Positions 13,335-26,000 of a stretch of DNA of 64,000 nt are shown in pieces. The position numbers and the translations under genes are program-made. The DNA is from Rotaria socialis (lineage: Eukaryota; Rotifera; Eurotatoria; Philodinida; Philodinidae): the NCBI GenBank assembly GCA_905331475.1, contig CAJNYU010000038.1, forward strand, positions 62,001 to 126,000. Reading direction: 5' to 3'. The notes beneath the pieces are model-generated. The model was not told the origin of the DNA and searched no databases. It saw only the letters and a list, made by a program, of their open reading frames with translations. Each line of letters opens with the position of its first letter. Within the stretch, counting starts at the first letter, position 1.

Positions 13335-14440
13335 ATGTATAGACAAACCAGCACAAGCATTATTACAAAGTATATGCCATGAGTCAATTTCTGCAATCGG
13401 TTGTTGTGGATGTAAAATTAGCGGTGAGTTTTATTTTTATTCTCTGCCATTTATTTATTTTAAAATTTTTTCTTCTAGGTTATTTTTATGATTCTGTACA
13501 TCTTATTGATTATTTAGTCGATCTAAAAGACTCTCGTATTTAATCACATTTAAGATCAAATCACAGATATTATGATCTCCCTTGGGCGAGAAAAACTGAA
13601 GCTTAAGTGGAAAAATAACTTGTCGCCCACCTAGTCACATCGTTTTTACTCAATCAAAGCGTAAATACTACAAAGTGAACGATTTGAATATAGAATTATC
13701 GGGGCGTATACCGTTCGCCCACTGGCTTATTTTGATACTGAATTCACCTTTTTTTGTCTGATAACCTTAACAAAACTTATCAAGCAGTCGTCGCAAGTAA
13801 AGTATCCTGTTTCATCTTCTTATCTTATGTAGAATTCTACGAAAGTTACCATTTCAACAAAAAAAAACGATTTTTATTTTTCATCTCGAGCACTCGTTAT
13901 ATATAGTTGTTTTCAACAAAATCCAGCTCTTTTTTTACTCATTAGAAACACTTTTACACCATTAAAGTCGTAATATTTCGTAAAAAGAAATATTTTGTTA
14001 AGCACGATTTCATTTTGCACGAGTAAATAATATTTTACAACAAAATCGTTAACATTCAATCTTTTTTACGTTCAATATTCTAAATATGATTTTATTTTCT
14101 ATTAGATGAAACTGTGCCATCTTTTGCTAAATGTCCATTTCCAAAATAAAACTTGGTCATGTTATTATTCTCAATATAATCTTTCAAGCTACATCATTTC
14201 GTTTTCCATCTACAACTACACGAATTCCACGTCCACTAGTTAATTTTAAAAAGCTAACGGCTAATAAATCAAAAATGATACTTTTATATGACTTCGTGAA
14301 AAAAAGGTCCTTTAGCCTAAATAGTGCAATCATTGGTTTGTATAGTATGATGTTCGTTGTTCATCTTTCAAAGAATCGAGCAGCGGTTGTGATCATATGT
14401 TGTATGGTGTTAAAAGTCGTCGATAGGAATTTCTGATTGA
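13335..14440 (+). pseudogene. Decayed DNA-transposon transposase
   Basis: Scattered in-frame pieces resemble the transposase family of large CACTA-like elements with a 'DxPA(K/Q)A...GC..C' motif: DKPAQALLQSICHESISAIG followed by CCGCKIS near 13345-13425, then a GT...AG interval. A second piece at about 14107-14146 reads DETVPSFAKCPFPK and stops. A third at about 14197-14300 reads TTRIPRPLVNFKKLTANKSK then MILLYDF, like the 'LPR...WKANEWRxxLLYY' segment of that family. Stops and frame changes separate them, and no intact ORF or terminal repeats were found. Family assignment rests on motif memory only. Confidence 0.4.
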
Positions 14441-15456
14441 ATATGCGAAAATTTTAAATATCTAGATTGAAGCAACAATTAGTAACTCACTTTCGGACTC
14501 AGAGTTGAACAAACTATGCTTTGGTAATGATATATTAACTTCATTTTCCATTTTGATACTTTGAAAACCATCTACGTAGGTATAGTACTATTGTTTACAA
14601 GAAAATGCTAAAAGATTATGAATTTGTCTATTAATGATATTTAGGTATTATCATTTGAATCAAAACAATAACAGACGAGGAATTAAAGGAATATGATTGG
14701 AAAATAAAATATGCTTAGAAGTGCATACGTCGAATTTCATATGATTTTTTCAGTGATTACAATCAGGAATTATGCTGAGAATATTTTATTCGGTTTTCGC
14801 ATCTCTGTGCAAATGGAATTGTTCGTTTTTTTCTCATCATTCGAAACGCACATATTCGCCTTAGTATCTTGTCGATTATTCAAAAGCGAAAACAATAGAC
14901 GATTCTGCACTTCAACTTCACCTTCAAGATGAAGTTCAATTCGGTTTCATTATACTTATGTATTTGTTAATCAAAACGACTATAGGCGTTATTTGATTCA
15001 AGAAATTTACAAATATTTGCAAAACAGCCAGCATATCGATCTATCATCAAGTCAAAGACGAATATTAGAAAATAATATATATTTCGTTTTATAGTTAGTG
15101 ACATTACTAAGAAATATGTATATTCCAGAAGCAAATCTTATAATATTCTGTTCTTTTTTTTTGCTTTTCAAATTTTTCGAAAAATTCATAATATCTTAGC
15201 AAGACGTGTTTTTCACTATATTGGAATAAATTTCAACATCCACTTTGAAGTTTCATAAAGATTTAAACTAGTTTTAAATATAATTAATAAACGATACTGA
15301 ACAAAGTAACCGCGGAGCAACTAATCAATATCATAGAAGAAAACTTGCTGTAACTATGTACGTCGTAGTGAGAAGAGAACGACCTCAAACTCACATAAAC
15401 TGCTAGCATAACAAGTAAACATATTTTGGTATGATGTGGCCGATGACCGTTCACTT

Positions 15457-15565
15457 CGTCGCACGACACTTCGTTGCAGAAAAATTATTTTCGTTCTGTT
15501 CGTCCCTAACTATTTGTCGCATCTCTCTTAATGAATTCTTTTTGTTTGTGTATAACAAATGGAAA
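15457..15565 (+). repeat. Left arm of a ~108-bp inverted repeat
   Basis: This segment, starting CGTCGCACGACACTTCGT and ending near CAAATGG, is the reverse complement, at roughly 85% identity by eye, of 16792-16898. The two arms also translate to near-identical shadow peptides (VARHFVAEK...CRISLNEFF). The pair may be the terminal inverted repeats of a foldback or DNA transposon of about 1.4 kb, or two independent insertions in opposite orientation. No target duplication could be identified. Confidence 0.7.
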
Positions 15566-16226
15566 ATTTATGAGCCAATTCCTATGTATTTGTGCATAAT
15601 ATACACAACATAATGAGTAAACAGATTGAAAGAGAAAATACTCTAAAGAATAAAGATAACTAAAGAGAAAAAATGCCTAAAGAGTAATGTTGCCTGCTAT
15701 ATTTTTTAAGAATTGATCTAGTTGAGGTGAGCCGAGGGAGTTAACCGGTTGAATTTTAATATCAATTTTTAATTAGATAATTGGAAAACGATCGGGTTTT
15801 TGAACATGAGAGTGTGATGTTGGTGCTGAGACAAATATGTTTTGGGATATATTGGCATAACAACGAGCTTCATTGATAAATGATTTTTATTTTAATTAAT
15901 TGATTGATGTTCAAAACGCTCTTAGCTTTACCATCTCGATTCTGAGATCCGAGAATAAATTTCGTCGTTATTGTACGTTTTTCAGTATAGATATAACCTT
16001 CTTGGAGTATCATTGCTTTTTCTTTTATAGAAAACAGTTCTTTATTTCAGACATTTTGCGTGAAAAGTAGTGCGCAGTGAAAGCTGAAATTGAAAAGTGA
16101 AATGTATTTTTTTATTTTAGTTCGTCCCATAATGAAGAATGTCGGATCAGTGTTATTTTGTGAAACACGATCTGAAAGGAGTGCTGAAGTATATATGATA
16201 TAAATTTAGACCCCCCTACAGACTGG

Positions 16227-16278
16227 GACAGAGAAATTAATTAATTAGTTAGCTGGTTAATTAATTAATTTCTCTGTC
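16227..16278. repeat. 21-bp perfect inverted repeat (AT hairpin)
   Basis: GACAGAGAAATTAATTAATT plus one A, a 10-base loop (GTTAGCTGGT) and the exact reverse complement ending TTTCTCTGTC. It abuts the start of the minisatellite, whose unit also begins with CTCTGT, so the right arm doubles as the first repeat's edge. Confidence 0.85.
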
Positions 16279-16487
16279 ACGGTCAGTGATGGTTTTGAAG
16301 GCTCTTTAACGGTTTATGATGGTCTGTGAAGCTTCTCTGTTACGGTCTCTGATGGTGTCTAAATTCTCTGTAACGGTCTGTGATGATTTCTAAACTCTAT
16401 AACGGTCTGTGATGTCATGTGAAACCTCTCTGTCACAGTATGTGATGACTTCTGAAGTCTGTGTACCGGTCTGCGATGGCCTCTAGA
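16270..16487 (+). repeat. Minisatellite, about 7 units of ~31 bp
   Basis: Seven degenerate units follow the pattern TCTCTGTNACGGTCTGTGAT followed by GGTNTCTGAAN, for example at 16331-16361 and 16362-16392. The units vary by substitutions and small indels, suggesting age. The array lies between the two inverted arms at 15.46 and 16.79 kb. Confidence 0.8.
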
Positions 16488-16791
16488 GACTTCATACATC
16501 ATAACACAGACCATGACAGGCGCTCCACATGCCGTGGTAGACGGATTCCAGAAAGGAGCTTTTCGTGTTTCACATTTTAATCCCACTGGAATTGCGCTAA
16601 CAGCTTTTTAGTTTAGATTACACTGAAATTCATGAAGCAAGCGACAAATTTAATTAGTCTTCATTGGCTTTAGCACTGTACATTAAAATAATATTGACCC
16701 TTTTACCCAATTACAATTATACTCTTAGCACAATTAATTATCTATCACTATTGTGCACATCTCTTACAATTTTTCATTTATTTTATATTAT

Positions 16792-16898
16792 TTCCATTGG
16801 TTATACAGAAAACAAAGAATTCATTAAGAGATATGCGACAAATAGATAGGGGCGAACAGAACGGAAAGAATTTTTCTGCGACGAAGTGTCGTGCGACG
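16792..16898 (-). repeat. Right arm of the ~108-bp inverted repeat
   Basis: Reverse complement of the arm at 15457-15565, ending in GTGTCGTGCGACG. It lies only about 170 bp upstream of the start codon of the NO VEIN-like gene, so it may sit in or near that gene's promoter. Confidence 0.7.
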
Positions 16899-17069
16899 AT
16901 GTGTACTAGTGCCGATGTGAGCTTTCGACAATCTGTGCAAGGTGAGTCATCGAGCACTATTTTTCCCCACTCGTGTAACTCATAAGAACACATAAGATGG
17001 CGAAACAACCACACAACTTTGTTTTTTGATTATTGTTGTTTTCAAGTTTTTCTTACATAAATTTGCAAC

Positions 17070-20000
17070 ATGAACGGTGCAACTTCACCAGATAACCAAC
17101 GAAATAATAAATATCCCATAAAAATTAGAACGTTCAAGAAAAATCGATCTCCAGCAATCTGGACTAACGACGAAGAAGCCGCAATAAACAAGGTTTTTTC
17201 AAGTGCAGATTTCCCGCCGCTTGGTGCACTAACAACAACCCAGCAAACTACTTCTTCCGCTTCATCATCTCTATATCATGTATATGGCGTATTATTAATA
17301 TTTTTTAAATTAATTGACGTATCAATATTTTTATTAGGAACAAACAGCTGCATCAGGCGCTCACCAACCGCAACTCTTGGAACAAAATAGTAAGTTTAAA
17401 TTATAATTTTTTCCCAGTGTGTTTTTCTCTATTTTAGCAAATATTTTGCAATTTGAGAATAGCAGAATCAATAATAACTTGCAACCACTAATGCCATCTA
17501 TTCAAATACCATCGTCAACAGCAGCTGTACGAAAACCCAGTGGAAAACAAAAAACTCCAGGAGTTCAGTCAAAACATTTTATATCTAGTACAACACGTAG
17601 AGTATCGAATTCGAACGTCATTACAAATACTCATTTGATACAATCAGACACTATGAACCCGAATGCTGTAGCAGGTATATATCTTCGTATCTGATCAAGT
17701 TTACTTGAGTTAGAAAAACTAATTATGAATCTTTTTAATGTTTTTAGGGAACAGTTCATCAACATTGGTCACAGCAGCAGCAGCAGTACCACCACCACCA
17801 CCTCAACCTTTAACATTGTATGAAAAGCAAATTTATGAAAAGTTATGTGAGATTATTTTAACAATTCATAAAAGCAAAGAATTCGTTTCTCGTGAACACG
17901 TTCAACAAGAGCTATTTCGTTTTTATCGTATAAATTCCTGGTATGAATTACGAGTTCAACCATCAAGATTTGATGCATTCATGAATCTTACTGATCGACA
18001 AAAGAGCGTGATATTTTATTTGCACGTTTTCGAACAAACATTCAATTTATGTACGCTTAACGATCTTGGATTTCTTATTGCTAGATTTATGAAAGTGGAC
18101 AAATATGATGATCTTCGATTAGGTCCACTCGATAAAAATCCAGAAGTACAACGAATATTTGGGTATCAGCCAACCAGCCCTGATCAACCTATTCCTACGA
18201 TAACCACTGGACAAGTTATAAAAAAGTTCATGGATTTTCAGAAAGTGCGTCGGCAGCAGCGAACTACACTGGATACTTTTCTTGATTTTCTTGTTCAAGA
18301 TTTCATGCTTCAATCGCGCGAGGAGCTGGGTCTATTTTGCAAAAGTTATCCTTATTTAATACAGGTAATCTAGACATAATCGATATTCTGTGTTGCATTA
18401 TCATGAGTGATTCTTTTTCATAGGTGACCAATAATGTACGACGAGATCTAGATTCACATATACAACAAGAACAGCTACTGGTACAACAAGAATTCATTGA
18501 GGATGTTCGTAAACATCTAGAAGAGTTTAAAGAAAAAATGCATGACGAATTAGAACTTTCATCATTCAATAAGAAAAAAACACCGACTGCTGTATTCAAT
18601 TACCTCACATCAATTGTTCAGAAGTATTTAAATTTCATACCTCAACAACCGGCACTTTATACGATACTAATTCAACTTCGTGACGATGAGATGTTACGAT
18701 GTCTATTGAATCTAAGCATATATCTAGGCACTATTGAAAAACCAGAAGTATTTATTGCAGAACTTAAAAGGCTTATTGGTTATCAAGACAAAATTTTGCC
18801 TATGGAAGAATTAATGACGGTGCCAGAAACGCCTATTACAATGAACAAAATGAGCAAAAAAGATCGTAAAAAATTAAAAGCTATTTTAGAACAGCAACAA
18901 TTACAACATTCACATGTCAGCGACAATGAGCAGATAGTAAGTTTGACTGTACTCAAAAGTAACATCTATCAATAGTAGGTCTAATATAATTGTTGACAAG
19001 GTCACTTACTTACTATTGCGAATGTGGATGGTGAGATGTCATGTATACCCCATACCCATACTACTTGAGTTCTACTCCTAAAATAACTCAAACTCACGTT
19101 TATACTCTCAGTAACTAGTCGGTTTACGTCATTTCATGAAACACTAACTTCTGATAGATCATCTCATTAAAAAAATGAAATTATAATTAATTTTCATAAT
19201 TATTCAATTTTAGACAACAGCAAATGCTGTGCCTGTCAGTACATCCTTCTCAAGCTCATTTTTCGCATCTCAAGCTCATCAACCAAAAGCAGCAGTCTCT
19301 CTAAAACAGCTTTGCTCGGATATTTATAGACATCTGGTTTGTTTTGATACACCACCCAGTATCCAACATCTTCTCCAAATTGATGAGGACATTTGTAATC
19401 AACATGGCGTTACTAGTTTTTCTGCATTCGCTGATGGTGATAATGAATACGATGATATTCCGGAAAATTTTGTATCATTTCTTAATAAATATCGTGACAC
19501 GATTGATCCAAATGGAGAATTATCTGTTTATGAACAGACGAAATCAATGGACGATCGAAGTGCATTATATTCATTTGTTCAGCAACTGACTATGATCAAC
19601 GATGATGGGATAAATGAAGAATGCCAACCGCAACATGTAACATTGACGCATGGACATGTAAACGCTGAGCAACTTCATATCAGTGCAGATAAGCGATCAG
19701 CAATTGAAAAAGCAATTAAACATAAATTTGGTGAATCTATCAATTTTCGTAAAGGAAATCAAATAATTAGAAAAGCTAAAAGAAAATTTCATAAAAATAA
19801 ACATACAATTATTCGGTAGTGAATTCTTCTTATTTTATAACATAAATTAAACAAAATTTTGCTATTCTAGCTTCGAAGAATCTGTGTTAGATTTAAATAG
19901 TTTAAATCAGCTCGATGTTTGTTCAATGTCATTAAATGTTAATGAAACGCAATTATGCCAATTAATACTTCACTGCCCATTAATGACAAATCTTTATACA

Positions 20001-23000
20001 TGGCTTCAATGGATAAATTTCTTTCAACCAAAATATGGTGCACTCCAATCATTTATTACTAAGCATGAGATTGAGTTCAAAGATCTTCAATTATTTGAAA
20101 CATCAACTGGAGAACTCTATCGTTTACCAATCGATCCCAGTCTTGCTACGTTTGAACGTGAACTTGATGCAATGCATATTCGTTCTGCTGTTGGACATTT
20201 ATGTTCATTAATTATCCAAGAAGAGTTGATTACAAGATTTCCAATTAATGTTTATCGAACATCAATGGAAACGTGGTTTCGTCATTTGCAATCTTTGGCT
20301 ACATTACAAAATGATCATACCGATCCAATGCAACATATACTTGAATTTTTAATGTGTCTACCAATACTGATTGGTCAATCCCGATTTATTGAAGAACTGA
20401 TTCTTCTACCGCTAGATAAAGTGTTTGATGATGTTTCAGACAATCAAATAAATCCACGAACAAAACTATGGAATTTGGCAAATGCTCAACAACGAATAAA
20501 ATTAGAAGTATGGGGTCATAAAGTTGATATTTCCGAATGGAAAAATGAGAAAAAATGGTTAGGTGGTGAAGAATCAGAAGAAAGATCTATAATCCAATCA
20601 GCACATGAATTGATACGACAGCAAATAATTGATACAGGTAAGTTATGCTGAAAATTTCATAAATCGTACGAGAGGTGTAAGGAGAGTATGCACGAGGAAA
20701 AGTTTCTTAGAGGTAATTAAAAACATTTAATAATAATATTTTCCATTGTTGTAAATATCTTCTAATTATTATTATTATCGATTTATTTGAAGTCAATCCC
20801 GCTGCGTCGACAACAACTGTAAATGAATCACTTTCGGCCACGACTACCAAAAAAACGACCAGCTTATCTACTCTATCAACGACGGCTAATATCGATAATG
20901 CAAGTGATTCGATTCAAGCTGCATCCCAACATATTGAATCGATTCGTCGAGGTTTCGGTGTTGATAATGGCCTTGATGCTGCTAGCCAATCAATCATTAC
21001 TAATCTTCGAGGCATGGTTGAACGAAGTTTAGAAAGGTTATCTAATGATCTCTATTTGGAACAAGGTCATTTCGTATTAGAACTTATTCAAAATGCTGAT
21101 GATAATCAATATACATCAGATATCATGCCTACTCTACGTTTTACTCTTTCGCCTGAACGAATACTTGTCTGTAACAATGAAATAGGATTTCAACCTAATA
21201 ATATCATGGCCATCTGTAACGTGGGCGCTTCAACCAAAGGGAAACATAAACAAGGATATGCTGGCCATAAAGGTATTGGTTTTAAATCAGTTTTTATGGT
21301 ATCTCATCGACCAGAAATTCATTCTCGAAATTATCACATATGTTTTGATACTGTTAATGGAACTGAACAAATCGGGTATACACAACCGATATGGTTAGAT
21401 CAATACGAAGAAGTTTTGCCTAATGTTGACGAATGGACAACATGCATTCGTCTACCCATTAAAAAAGATGCACGAGACGTTCGATTGAAAGAAAATTTTA
21501 AGAAAATTGAATCTATTTTTCTTCTATTTCTTAATCGTTTAAGAAAAATCGAAATTATAAATCAATACGATATCTCTGAAACAACTAATAATAATCGCAT
21601 ATTTACTAGAATCGATCATGATCAAGGACAAATTATAGAATTAGAAGAAAAATACATGAATGGAACTATCATTAGTAACTTATGGCTTGTAGTCAAAAAG
21701 GTTATTGAAGTACCTGCTGATATTAAGGTAATAGAGACCGCGTGTCTTTTTATTTTTCTTCAAAAGATTTTCCTACTAACTTTAGATAAAATTGCGTGAC
21801 GTAAAAGGTGATGTTGATACGACGATCATTGCCATTGCCTATCCGCTCAATGGCATTCAAGACTCTTCATCATCAACAGTCCCACCAACACAACCTGTTT
21901 TTGCATACTTACCACTGTGTTCATATGGATTTCGTTTTATTCTACAAGCTGATTTTGAAGTTCCGGCAAATCGACAAGAGATTCTGCATGATAATTTATG
22001 GAATGAATGGCTTAAATCAGAAATGACTTGCCTTCTTTCGTTAGCCTATTATCAATTTGAGCATCTTCACGAATTACTTGTATCATCTAAAATGAATACA
22101 CAAATCAATAACCACGTAACACCGATACAAATGATAAAATACTTTCTTAAATTTTTTCCTCTTCAAAATGAATCAAAACCATTCTTCAATAAATTTGTCG
22201 ATAAAAGTATTCAATTATTAAGAGGAATTATTAAATTACCGATTTCTCAACAAAATGAAAAAGGCGAAACTGTAACCGATTGGGTTTCGCCTTCTCAATG
22301 TGTAATTGTGCAAGATCAATTTATTCGAAAAATTCTCTCACAAGATCTGTTATTATCGCACTTTAATAGTTATTATGTACACGAAGAATTAGTCCATGAA
22401 TGTGATGAACAAATTCTATTGAAATTAGGCTGTCGCCAACTCGATTTTTCAGATATTACATGTCTTATTGAAATGTCATATCAAAAAAATGAACAGCAAC
22501 ATCTTAAAACACCAGCAGCTATAGAACAAAGTGAGTTTTTAACATGTGAATTAATTTTCTCGCAAGTATATGAAGATTTATCAACAGTAAAAGCTAGCGA
22601 CTGTTATTTTCAGTAGTCGATAGAGGAGAACTGCGAAAGTTTTTCTTACACAGTTCGGCGATCCATAAACCGAATAAAATAAAGATATTCGGTATCTAAA
22701 GTTGAAGATACCGCTCATTTTGATTTATTTCTAATATCTCATCGTTGGGAAAAGAAATTCATGCGTTCAGTTTTCGTAGGATGTCTTTTTAATTTTCACG
22801 TAAGAACAAGTAGCAGTACAGCGGCGCTGTTATTTTCCCAGCATGCTACAATTAATAGACGATCTGTAGATTTCATCAGTCTTGATTGACTACATATTTC
22901 TGCTTGGATTTAAAAATAGATTTTTAGATCGATTCATATATATTGATAAAAAAATGTTGACTGCCCTTCAGTAAATCAGTTGAGAATTATACAGATTATT

Positions 23001-26000
23001 ATCTAGTTGTTCATAATTTAGCACAAATGCATCTATGATAAATAATTTTCTTTCTAGTTGCTCAATGGCTGGCATGTCTTGACTATAGTCTTCAAGAACA
23101 ACGAGAAGAAATGAATTATAAAGAACGTGAAAGTGAAACCATTGCTAAATTGAAAAAATTAAAAATCATTCCATTAAAAGACCATTCACGTTTAGTATCT
23201 GTTGATGAATTCGACAAACACGCGATCTCATTTCCATTGAGTAAATCTAATAAATTTTCAAAGCATCTTAAACTTGTTCTTGACGATTTACCAACAGTGG
23301 ATGAACAATTAATTAACTTCATTGAAGATAAATATCCAAGGCGAGCTGAGTCCATTCAACGTCTTTTTCAAAATCTTGGTAAAAATATATCAGCATTCTT
23401 CTTCTATACATTCTTTTGCTTGTATAGGTATCACCAGAGAACATAATATTCGTGACATATATCGTCAGCATATGCTACCGATTATGTCGGATGAAACTCG
23501 TTGGTCTTCAAAATCAGAATCCATATTGATTGCTTATGTTTTATGTATTTATGAGTATATTTACGCACCTAACATTAATCAATTCGAAAATGAATTAAAA
23601 ACATTACAAAATAAAATGATTGTCAAAACACGTAATAATAAATTTGTTTCATTGGGTTCTCCCGATGTCATTGTTCATTTAACATTAAAGTATGACTGTA
23701 GAACTTCATTGGAATCTTTAAGTTCATCAAATCATGAATTCCTTTTTATTTCGGATGATTACATAAACGAGTTCTATCATACAGAAGCATTCCGTACTGG
23801 TCAAGGTGCACGTGATTTTGTCAAATTTCTTAAGAGCCTGAATATAAATGACTTTCTCCACGTAACCATCAATGAAAAATGTAAGTAAACCATTTTAAAA
23901 TTAATATCGAAATAAATTGAATGTTTTCTATTTTATTAGCGTTTTTGACTGTTCAACAACTTGCCGATACTAAATGGGCCTATTTAATTCCACAACTATC
24001 TGAAATGGTTCATGACACATTTATCATACAAGATTGTTCGTGTGATGAATTCAATAAACTCGTATCACCGTCTGGCGACAACCAAACAGTTAATCTTGAA
24101 TTATGTGTTCGATTACTTCAATATTTAGATTCGCATTATAGAGACGATCCGAGCTACTATGCAGGTTCGGTGTCACTATTTCGTCCACATAAATTTGCTC
24201 GTCATACGCCAATAAAAGGCATTGAATCGTCGTTTTGTTTGTCCTTACGACAACATGCATGGATTCCTGTTCATGGTGACATATTACTTAAATCAAGCGA
24301 AGTGTATTTATTGCCACCAAATGATCCGACATCAGTCTTTCGTCGATATGTACCACATATAGATGAATCAAAAGTACGCTTAAAAGAGCAAGAATTTATT
24401 TATAATATTCTTGGCATAAGATCGAAAATTGAGCATCGAACAATATTTGAGCTGTTTATGAAATGGTCGTGTAATCTTGATAGTGAATCATTGTCGAAAT
24501 TGATCAACCAGGCAAATACATCTGATATGTAAGTATTTGTTAAAATCAAAAGCATATCAAACCACTAAATTAATTCATATATTAGATTAAGAATCGAAAA
24601 AATTATTTTTTTTTATTTTAGCATTCCTTGCACTCTTCCGAAAACATTCCGTCAATCATGTCTCGACACAATTGATAATTTTCGTCAGATTTATCATTTT
24701 CTGGCTTCCAACGATACTACTTGTAATCTTCTCAGTCGTTTTCGTTCATGGCCCATTGTATTCATTCCACGAAATCAAACCACTGGCGACTTCTTATTCG
24801 TTGAACAAACATTTTGGAACGATCCAGCCTCCCTACTGTCATCACAAGATGCGATTGCAGATTCAAATGGTCGCATTCCTATTCAATCGTATTATAATGA
24901 TAATTCCTTGTTTCATTCACTCTTTGTTGAAATACTTCATGTTGAATTACACCCGACTGTCGATGATTATTTACCATTATTATCGATTCAACAGGATATT
25001 CAGAAAATTTGGCAGATTATTGAAATAATTACTAAATTAGCCATGGAACAGAACAAACAAATAGAAGTTCGAGGTATAAAGAAGATCGTGCTTCAGAAAT
25101 ATTTAATTTATTTTTATTGTAGAAAAATGTCTCGATATTGCTTTCATTCCGTGTATGGATAATAAACAAAAACTAGTGAAATACATCGATCGTCCATATT
25201 ATCCGCATGATGTCGAGATCGCCAATCAATTTTCAGATGTTCTATCAATTATTAAATTACCAGGTAATACGAAAAACAAATTGCATATTCACTCAATATC
25301 ATTAGTTTTTAAGAGTTCCCGATTATGACTTCGTTTCAAGAACAATTCCGTTCGCTTTTTAATATTGAATCTCTTGGTAAAGTCGTTCAAACAATAGTTC
25401 AAGTTGAAAATGAACAAACATCAACGAGTCTACTTGATTTTTACAGTTCTTCTATTGATCTAATTCAAGATTTTCTATTAAAAAAGCAACTTATATCACA
25501 ACCACGATCTGCTCATCTTTCAACTGTATTCGCTCGTATGCATTTTGTTTGTGTCGATCGTATTGATTTATCATACTGCCTTGGAAATGATATCATAAAA
25601 TCAGCATCAACATCCTATCGTAAAGATTCCTATGTCGATGAACAATCAGGCAAATTTTTTATTCTAAAAAAATTTGAAAGATCTGAGATGCGCTATATCG
25701 ATGCAATGGTTGAATTTATTGTGGAAGACGAAATGGTGCGATCACAGCTCACATCCTGTATAAAGAAACTTTTGCAAATTTATGAAAAAGATGATCAAGA
25801 TGGGTTAGGCAAAGTACGAGAAAATCTTATGGTCGATAACGAACCTAAATGGATTATTCCGAAAGAAATTAAAAAAGAGATACCGATTCCGGAACCCATC
25901 ATAGAACAAGAGAAACCAAAGATCACAGCTGAGGAACTTGAAGAATTGATGGAGGAGCGTTCCATTCGGCCGAAACTACCGCCGAAAAAAGTAACCACTG

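Larger units (their letters stand above)
9253..17069. other. Gene-free, repeat-rich 7.8-kb interval
   Basis: Apart from the elements listed separately (MITE at 11.6 kb, hairpin at 12.17 kb, transposase remnant at 13.3-14.4 kb, inverted arms and minisatellite at 15.5-16.9 kb), this is AT-rich non-coding DNA. A somewhat GC-richer block at about 10500-10830 has overlapping minus-strand ORFs (87 and 95 aa) that resemble nothing I recognise and lack splice or codon coherence; it may be another old repeat copy. An (AT)n run lies near 9914-9933. Confidence 0.6.
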
